Source: Candidatus Helarchaeota archaeon (lineage in GTDB: Archaea > Asgardarchaeota > Lokiarchaeia > Helarchaeales > HEL-GB-A). From it: 37,401 nucleotides of DNA. This document shows positions 33,001-37,401 of this stretch, one piece after another. Made by a program: the position numbers and the translations under genes. The notes under the pieces were generated by a model, which made no database searches, was not told where the DNA came from, and was given only the letters and a program-made list of their open reading frames with translations. The stretch spans positions 1 through 37,401 of the forward strand of contig JAEOSY010000018.1 of the NCBI GenBank assembly GCA_016840125.1. The letters run 5' to 3'. How positions within the stretch are numbered: position 1 is the stretch's first letter; each line of letters starts with the position of its first letter.

Positions 33001-34760
33001 GATTGATTCACGATATTGGTGTAGGGTCCACCACTTACTGTGCTACGATATACTCTGTAATACGCTACATCGGGGGCGCTATTTTCAGTCCAAGAGAGAT
33101 CGAGGCGATTTCCAATCCCTGGATTGGTGACAATCAACCCGTACACTTGCCCGGGAACAGTAGCTCCTTGGGGTCTCCCAACTACTTCATTGGAAAACGC
33201 CCCCTCATTCAGGAGTTCATCCACAGCAGAAACTCGATAAGAATAACTAGTTCCATCTATCAAGTTAATATCGATGTAATCGTTTATCGTGGAACTGGCA
33301 AGGAAGTTCGTAGGACCCGGGATAAAGCCAGATAGAGTGCTCCGGTAAATTTTATAATACCAAAAATCTGGAGCAATACATGGATCCCATGCAAGCGAGA
33401 GGCAATTTTCTACTGCTTCCTCTGTGACTATAAGCCCTGTAACCTTTTCAGGTGGGATCTCATCTTGCGGAGCTTGTCCAGATTCGAAATCTCCTCTGTA
33501 CTTAATTAACGCTAAATCGTAGTCCCCTGCTCCAAAACTGTTTGTCCTACCAATACAGTACACAGAACCATCTCCATCTATGGCAAGTCCAGAACCAACC
33601 TCTTCATTAGAACCCCCCCAAGTAGTATTCCATGCTATTGTCCCATTTTGGTAAAATTTCATAAGAACAAAATCATGAGTTCCCACTTGATTTTGTGTTG
33701 GTCCTACACAATAGATCGATCCACTAGCATCTAGTCCCACACCATAACCTGCATCACCGAAAGGCATCCCCCAACTTGAGTTCCAAGCTTGGATCCCATT
33801 TGAATGGAACTTGACTAGTGCTAAATCCGGCCTAGTTGTTGTATTAGCTCCCATATAACCAGTACAATAAAGAGAGCCATTTGCATCAATTGTCATAGCA
33901 AACCCAAAATCTTCATTAGGAGTACCCCAAGCAGTTTTCCATATTTCAACTCCATTAGGTGAAAAACACACAAGTCCCCAATCACCTGTACCTGAACCAG
34001 AAAAATCTATTCGCCCAGTACAATAAATGTAGCCATTTGAATCAATAACTATATCTCTAGCAACATCACCATTGGGACCGCCCCATAATTTATGCCATAT
34101 TTTTGTTCCATTCGGATGGAATTTGACTAGTAACCATTGTCCCGACATATGAGTACGCCCTACACAATAGATATAGCCATGTGGATCAATTGCCACACCG
34201 TCCCCATAACCTCCACAATTCACCGACTTATTCCATACGATACTTCCATTTGGATGAAACTTAACTAACACTAAATCAGGATTATTTTCCCCAAAACTAG
34301 CTGTAGTGCCGACACAATAAATTGAACCATCTCCATCAACCGCCACATCATCTCCCCAATCCGAATCCACTCCACCCCAAGTGCTATGCCAAACCTCAGT
34401 TCCATTTGAATATAACTTTATCAATATTAAATCTTCATCTCCTTCTCCATAACTCCTAGTCCGGCCTGTACAATACACATACCCATTATTATCCACAGCC
34501 ACTGCCGTCCCACGATCTATACCAGCTCCACCCCATGTAATATTCCACAATATTTGTGGGGCAGAAACATTTGATTCTAAGATACTTAAGTTAAAATCAT
34601 CCGAAATGTTAGCCAATGGGCAATTTATTTCGTCCGTAATCACCCCACCTTTTAAAGTACCTCCCCCACCACTATTAAAAACTACCAAACCTATTCCTAA
34701 AAGTCCGACTAGTGTAACAAGTATGACTATGACTGATAGGCTAGATTTAATTCTAGGCAT
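27054..34760 (-). CDS. Giant surface protein: SBBP-type propeller, tandem fibronectin-III domains, TM and cytosolic tail
   Basis: 2568 residues. A signal/anchor helix (about 9-28) is followed by seven repeats of about 50 residues (about 65-430) of the SBBP/delta-60 kind, each with GYIYCxGRT and a following IWNxTWGG, probably one seven-bladed propeller. Then come about 13 tandem fibronectin-III domains of 90-95 residues (linkers like DTVAPAKVTGV, core LSWTAS..PDxxxYxIYRST, end YYYRVSAVDEVPNEG), an Ig-like domain, and four or five more divergent ones. Near the C-terminus a TM helix (WWIIFMFIVVIGAFASAAVA) leads to a cytosolic tail of about 190 residues. I infer an adhesin or cell-cell contact receptor anchored at both ends. 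The tail is helical and unrecognised. It is divergent from the 623-residue gene. Confidence 0.8.
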   Translation of the reverse strand: MPRIKSSLSVIVILVTLVGLLGIGLVVFNSGGGGTLKGGVITDEINCPLANISDDFNLSILESNVSAPQILWNITWGGAGIDRGTAVAVDNNGYVYCTGRTRSYGEGDEDLILIKLYSNGTEVWHSTWGGVDSDWGDDVAVDGDGSIYCVGTTASFGENNPDLVLVKFHPNGSIVWNKSVNCGGYGDGVAIDPHGYIYCVGRTHMSGQWLLVKFHPNGTKIWHKLWGGPNGDVARDIVIDSNGYIYCTGRIDFSGSGTGDWGLVCFSPNGVEIWKTAWGTPNEDFGFAMTIDANGSLYCTGYMGANTTTRPDLALVKFHSNGIQAWNSSWGMPFGDAGYGVGLDASGSIYCVGPTQNQVGTHDFVLMKFYQNGTIAWNTTWGGSNEEVGSGLAIDGDGSVYCIGRTNSFGAGDYDLALIKYRGDFESGQAPQDEIPPEKVTGLIVTEEAVENCLSLAWDPCIAPDFWYYKIYRSTLSGFIPGPTNFLASSTINDYIDINLIDGTSYSYRVSAVDELLNEGAFSNEVVGRPQGATVPGQVYGLIVTNPGIGNRLDLSWTENSAPDVAYYRVYRSTVSGGPYTNIVNQSSNWFIDSGLTDGTTYYYVISAVDEVQNEGIYSREASAVPLDCMAPGKVTNVAIAVVPAGNALNLTWTASAATDLANYKVYRSTISGFTPSGTNLIASPVTNQYLDSGLTDGTTYYYRIAAVDEGPNEGTRSDEASQTPADTEPPAKVEGVCISAIASGNALSLSWTANTEPDLNNYMVYRSFYPGFTPGPTNLVGSPSSNNFYDSGLIDGITYYYRIRGVDEVPNLGPVSDEVSETPYDPVAPAKVLGVSVTVIPTGNQVNLTWTASTATDFDHYKVYRSTTSGFTPGGTNLIATPSINYYVDSGLTDGIFYYYRISAVDEVPNEGPYSDEVVVGSIDTVAPEQVIGVSTFVVAEGNALTLSWNAGSAPDLVEYRIYRSTTSGGPYTNIANCTTNYYTDLGLTDGTTYYYVVSAVDEVPNEGFTSHEASATPRDTVAPAKVTGVRISVVSYGNAIEITWDASAACDLDHYNIYRSTISGFTPSPTNLIATPLVNYYLDTDINEDITYYYRVSAVDEAGNVGTSSSNNYLFPVPVEPPEKVTGVTVTVIATGNKLNLTWTASTASDVAGYQVYRSTTSGFTPGPTNFIASVTQNYYLDSGLTDGTTFYYRIRAYDEVPNLGTASDEVSGIPADTTPPGQVYGLIVTNPGTGNTLQLSWIASTAPDFEHYNIYRNGTLLTTRVITSYYDTGLIDNALYVYEVSAVDEVPNEGLPSCEVGGIPTDITPPAQITGLSISVIPSMDALEIAWTACAASDFDHYNIYRSTTNSSFTPSPENLVANTTVNYYLDTNLEMNTGYYYRISAVDEAENEGAPSVFRTGSPGPDPTPPVVTGLTITVVATGNQLNLQWDNLSQSIPDLLGYNIYRSTVSGFTPGPANHLTMVDRNWYNDTGLCDGTTYYYKVTAVDDDNNEGLIITQVRGTPSDTVAPTQVTGVIVKTDIEGNTLSLNWNSTGEDTAGYRIYRNSTNSPFFILTCTPHTNYSDSGLVDGVAYWYKISAYDEIPNYGANATATTGIPQDSIAPARLTGINISIVPDWSYITLSWSPSTSPDIYGYNIYRSTYSDFSPSSSTFIANTTSTFYEDSNLDGTVCSVSYQYIVTAEDDNGNEGEASEEITLWEQCVPYIRGYSQIEVDCANGEVNISVTLNYGSSGHLVSWGDFAREGNTFLVNVETWMWTGIVLDVLTSDSHIYKLGYLEAGIYTFTFKCWDTVVESQSFTVWNRPPQKVASLEVFNVGLNRLNISWALNPEPNIAYYNVYRSTVSNFTIAPSNLIASSTSYFYTDVGLTEGQTYYYRVTAVDDCGNEGAPSEEGVNCPIDILSPEPPIVESAIVAGDLFLLISSIDVDVAYLNVYGSQTSGGPYELIKSYDFTMDPMLICLEMPASYYFYYDDSVYMPQIYPDSLTIQPMPMPEIIPDDPIINPPEFGSEFNYNYYIITAVDENGNESPPSNEINFEMPCYPPTWVDVVDNGNGDLLLSWENDYRNNPDSISGYQIYRMDVAAVIPELIATINSPEIKSYMDYGVPNGEWRYFITILNHQGAESYLSESCNVTVADTVGPGASTSLYFGIARNHVNISWIPPTFLNMGADIAGYEIVVMSIHSPTFRDIFSHVILTGNFWTSYYFGYLPSGFYEVVIWAFDDNGNDGNPASLMLDLREPICPSLITPPPNVIAAHRSLEIRVKVNGLNGIQDVFLNYTVDRELPQTIRMNLVESFSNGTMILRGEIPGQPAGVRVNYCIIVVDLYGYSTSSSSFSYLVSVAVSNCNEGVPWWIIFMFIVVIGAFASAAVATIKVFMNLNKERKIKAILEKVVSTPICRNFDNIEVLTSHNEYPRVIIENPFEPTNFSLEYYHHQDYAGQSEGFEFSYLLRVFNSILREFPTLNHYFEQGLNKLLYLMKVKSLPYEEQIEVLKAFITQNSDTEIRLQLNKLMVELNTSDDKEHWEYLLPEFNRCFDLSQILDDPEFNLEVLLMAILIKCQAANVLL
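29660..33475 (-). repeat. Tandem fibronectin-III coding array
   Basis: About 13 units of roughly 280 bases each encode fibronectin-III domains within the giant gene. The encoded phrases YRSTxSGFTPGPTNLIA and GLTDGTTYYYRxSAVDE recur almost unchanged, so recent duplication and gene conversion are likely. Any assembly of this stretch should be checked for collapsed copies. Confidence 0.75.
33480..34560 (-). repeat. Seven-fold propeller-repeat coding region
   Basis: Seven repeats of about 150 bases each encode the SBBP-type blades, marked by recurrent Tyr-Cys-x-Gly and Trp-Gly-Gly. They are less alike than the fibronectin-III units. Confidence 0.7.
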
Positions 34761-35091
34761 TTATAATCCCTGACCCCCCATCATTCGAAGTCTAGTATTT
34801 AATTTACTATATCTATGGTATATATAAGAAGCAATTTTCCCCTGCTGCTTATTTAGTATTTAAACTAAATTTCTTTTCCTTTATATACTTGGACGAAGAG
34901 AGGAATGATCTGTTTCCAAAATTTTGAGTTTAGGGTATATATAGTAAAATAACCCGAAAGTAAATATATATACTTCTCTTTCTAAGGGATCGGAAGCAAG
35001 ATTAGAAAGGTATCTGTAAAAAAGGACGATTTGATTTCATTTTCTTTCTAATAAGCGACTCATTTAATCTTGCCTTAAAGAATTTGGGGTA
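34761..35091. promoter_or_regulatory. Divergent promoter region, giant surface protein / 623-residue protein
   Basis: This 331-base spacer has no gene. Read leftward, TTATATATA at 34819-34827 would start the giant gene's transcript about 35 bases before its ATG. Read rightward, GTATATATAG (34934-34943) and TAAATATATATAC (34961-34973) are candidates for the other gene. The spacing suggests overlapping control of both genes. Confidence 0.4.
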
Positions 35092-36963
35092 ATGAATGTG
35101 CATTCGACAATGGAACGCGATAAATTAGTATCAACGCGCTTTTCTCTACTCAATCAAGCAGAAATCTTTCTCAAAGAGAGAGATTATGAACATTTCTCGG
35201 ATATTTTTGCAGAAATTGCTGAAATTTCCTCAGAATTGGGCCAAGAATATGTTGCTGACGAAATAATTGAGCAATTTCCCGAGCTGCGGGCACTACTTAT
35301 TGGAACTAATGCTCCTCTGGAGCCTGAAATATTGGACGATTCTCAAATAGAGAACCAGTTAGATCAAGCGGTCTCATTAATTAGTCAGCGGCGAACAACT
35401 GCTGGAATCCCTCTCGAATCAGGTATCGTTCCAATTATAGTCAAAAGCGATCGCGAAATTTTAAATGAAATTCTTACTGAAAATTTACCCTATTTACCTG
35501 AAAACGAAATAAAACTTGCTGTTGATACTTTAGTGAAAATTCGTTCACCCCCTAAAAGAAACGCGCTTTTGAAGGTCTTTTTAATAAAGAATCAGAAATA
35601 CGCGACTGCAACCTCTCGTCTCGTGGAAAACAAACTCGCCGAAAAAAAAACCTGGTTTATTGCAGCTTCTCAAAAAGAACTGAAAGGCAAAATAGGGCTT
35701 TTTGATCCACTTCAAATGATTGAAAACATGGATTCAAAAGACCTGAAGTATCTTCTTGATTCGTACTCCAATCATAGCGATTTACAGCTAAGGAAAGAAC
35801 TATTATTAAAGATTTATGAATATTTTCAGTCAACTTTTGAACAGCAAATTGATCTGAAACCAAAATATAAGAATATCCTCAGTTATTTGGGGCACTTTTT
35901 ATTCACAGAGCCGAATTTAAGCCATTATTTCGAACAATTTGATATTATTTCCAAACATGAATTTAATAGTATTTTCGCTGATTTTTGTGCTGATAACCAA
36001 ATCGAAGTGTACGATTTATTTTCTAAAGACCAATTTCCTTGGGATTCTTATTTAGCTAAAAAGAATGGAACAAACAAAACTGGACTCGCCATGTTCTTAA
36101 GAGGATTTGAAAGTATTGAAAAATTTCAAGACACGATTAAACAGCTGAACGATGCTATTGAATATTGTAATTTTATATATCTTGTTACCACTCCTTTAGG
36201 TGTTATAAGAATAGGGTTGAACCGATTATTTCGTAGTGTAAGGGAAATCGGCGCTTGGGTTTACATAGTTGATCCGATTCGTAGAATTATCTATGGGCTC
36301 ATCAAGGGAAATGATAATTTTAAAATAAATAAAGAGAAAGAAAAACAATTGAGAGACTCCATAAATTTTGCCTTAAGGCCTCTTGATCCTAACAAAAAAC
36401 TTTCTAAATACAGATTTGAAAGAACTTTCCAATTTAAACCCAAAACCTTTCTCATTTTTGGTTTGAATAAACACTCATACAAACACACTTATTTAGAGTT
36501 TATTGAGCACGATAGAACGAATTTACAATATTTATTGTTGCTTCATAGAGAAAATGGAATAACCATAAACTTTTTCAAATGGATTCCAGAATCTTTAGAC
36601 CCGGATTTAATTTCTGGATTTATTTCTGCTCTTGATTCATTCGGAAATAATTTTGGTGAAACAAAGGGGCTTCAAGAAATACAATATAGTGGGTTTACAA
36701 TTTCATTTGCTCAGGGTCAATTTATGAAAGCTTGTTTATTTTTAAAAGAAACTCCGTCTCCACGTTTAAAAGAACTTCTATATTTTCTAGTTTATCGTTG
36801 GGAATCTCTTTTTGAAGAGGAAATGAAAAGTTTCAAGGGATCTCTAAACCCTTTTATTAACCGAAAGCAAGAAATCATACATCTTTTAAATCGGGTATTT
36901 TTAAGGGATCTCGCACACCTTGATGAGGACGAAGTTGTTTTTTTATTTCCATTACCCTTTTAA
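35092..36963 (+). CDS. Cytosolic helical protein with C-terminal roadblock/longin-like domain
   Basis: The 623-residue protein starts with about 430 helical residues (HEAT/TPR-like, for example SRRYTAIL-free helices around NLSHYFEQFDII) and no membrane segment. From about residue 480 an alpha/beta domain follows: YLLLLHRENGITINFFKWI, then SLDPDLISGFISALDSFGNN, strands GLQEIQYSGFTISFAQGQF and KACLFLKETPSP, and a final helix. A strand pair followed by a SGFxSALxSF helix is the layout of the roadblock/longin-type domains of Asgard proteins. I infer a GTPase-linked adaptor. It is divergent from the giant surface protein, whose cytosolic tail shares the local motif LxHYFEQ, so the two may work together. 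The start could be ATG 35092 or ATG 35110. Confidence 0.65.
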   Translation: MNVHSTMERDKLVSTRFSLLNQAEIFLKERDYEHFSDIFAEIAEISSELGQEYVADEIIEQFPELRALLIGTNAPLEPEILDDSQIENQLDQAVSLISQRRTTAGIPLESGIVPIIVKSDREILNEILTENLPYLPENEIKLAVDTLVKIRSPPKRNALLKVFLIKNQKYATATSRLVENKLAEKKTWFIAASQKELKGKIGLFDPLQMIENMDSKDLKYLLDSYSNHSDLQLRKELLLKIYEYFQSTFEQQIDLKPKYKNILSYLGHFLFTEPNLSHYFEQFDIISKHEFNSIFADFCADNQIEVYDLFSKDQFPWDSYLAKKNGTNKTGLAMFLRGFESIEKFQDTIKQLNDAIEYCNFIYLVTTPLGVIRIGLNRLFRSVREIGAWVYIVDPIRRIIYGLIKGNDNFKINKEKEKQLRDSINFALRPLDPNKKLSKYRFERTFQFKPKTFLIFGLNKHSYKHTYLEFIEHDRTNLQYLLLLHRENGITINFFKWIPESLDPDLISGFISALDSFGNNFGETKGLQEIQYSGFTISFAQGQFMKACLFLKETPSPRLKELLYFLVYRWESLFEEEMKSFKGSLNPFINRKQEIIHLLNRVFLRDLAHLDEDEVVFLFPLPF

Positions 36964-36973
36964 CATTTGTTAA

Positions 36974-37305
36974 ATTGGTTCAGCGGAACGCGGCGTTCTG
37001 GCATCTTCGGGGAAAAAGACCAACCCAATCGATGAATAGTATATTGGAGAGATTCACGCTATCTTCAAACAATTACAACAAAAAGATTATCCTGATGCGG
37101 AAGTCATCATTTCATATCCAGAACATCGACACTTTATAAAGAATATCCCATTATCTAACAAGCTGGATGGTCCGCTGTTCCTAATCCTCCAGCTCCCCCT
37201 GAGCAAAGCCTACATACGCCGCCCGGTCAAAAAAATGGTGAAGCAGCTCCATACGATTTTCCCCTAACAGATAAAGACTTGAAAACTCGTTTTGGGAAGA
37301 TGTAA
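36974..37305 (+). pseudogene. Decayed gene fragment interrupted by TAG and a frameshift
   Basis: A frame from 36974 reads 21 codons (SAERGVLASSGKKTNPIDE), meets TAG at 37037-37039, then stays open for 75 codons (EIHAIFKQLQQKDYPDAEVI onward) to TAA at 37265-37267. A one-base shift just before that stop would continue for 13 more codons to 37303-37305 (LTDKDLKTRFGKM). No start codon or ribosome site is visible. One stop plus one shift in protein-like sequence suggests a dead gene; I cannot name its family. TAG readthrough is possible but unsupported. Confidence 0.45.
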
Positions 37306-37376
37306 AATTTCAGTCCTGATGGATTTATAATTACACACGTTCTACTAATCACATAATTTTAAAAGGAAGGGAAAAT

Positions 37377-37401
37377 ATGAAGCGAACTTCTAAATTAATC
37401 A
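37377..37401 (+). CDS. Start of a further gene (partial)
   Basis: AAGGAAGGG seven bases before an ATG at 37377 gives a well-formed start; only MKRTSKLI is visible before the edge of the window. Basic residues at the N-terminus would suit a signal or membrane protein, but nothing more can be said. Confidence 0.5.

Noticed and set aside
29660..33475. Tandem repeats considered as a CRISPR array
   Set aside because: The period of about 280 bases is in frame and encodes fibronectin-III domains; there are no short identical repeats with unique spacers and no cas genes.

Overview
The window looks like an Asgard (Promethearchaeota) archaeal chromosome segment. It combines a Ras-like small GTPase with several proteins carrying apparent roadblock/longin-type modules, a Get3/ArsA ATPase and a tetraether-lipid-synthase-type radical SAM enzyme. 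Promoter-like TATA elements and A+T-rich spacers fit an archaeon. The lineage within Asgard cannot be fixed from this sequence. I see no tRNA, rRNA or CRISPR array.

Layout. (1) 1-4485: a gene tail, a 7TM-type membrane protein with a roadblock/longin-like cytosolic end, galactose-1-phosphate uridylyltransferase on the minus strand, a small protein with lysine tails, and a membrane-embedded M28-type peptidase whose fourth zinc ligand is replaced by lysine. (2) 4691-9760: a two-gene operon of a STAND-like ATPase (P-loop, winged helix, TPR) and a 1051-residue coiled-coil protein that begins with a TrmB-type winged helix and ends with a TrmB-type C-terminal domain. (3) 9806-11770: a divergent pair, V4R-roadblock protein and Get3/ArsA. 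(4) 11787-13332: a minus-strand pair of a MoaD/ThiS-like beta-grasp protein ending in Gly-Gly and an unfamiliar 433-residue protein with an HNH-like Cys/His C-terminus. (5) 13489-18353: a surface protein, an acyl-CoA dehydrogenase, a TPR protein, an 8-TM protein and an unlisted 47-residue membrane peptide gene. (6) 18787-20301: a TnpB-only insertion element, richer in G+C than its surroundings. (7) 20396-22602: a DUF362/ferredoxin protein, a small GTPase and an ArsR-like regulator. (8) 22603-25757: a long spacer with stacked hairpins, the Tes-like radical SAM gene, a small helical protein and a two-TM protein. (9) 25827-26978: a second acyl-CoA dehydrogenase. (10) 27054-36963: a 2568-residue surface protein (beta-propeller plus about 17 fibronectin-III-like domains) divergent from a 623-residue cytosolic protein with a roadblock/longin-like end. 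(11) 36974-37401: a decayed gene and the start of another.

The genes suggest three themes: GTPase/roadblock-type signalling at the membrane, cell-envelope building (tetraether lipids, large adhesin-like surface protein), and fatty-acid oxidation. The best candidates for an undescribed system are the beta-grasp/HNH-like pair (11787-13332) and the STAND ATPase/coiled-coil rod operon (4691-9760).
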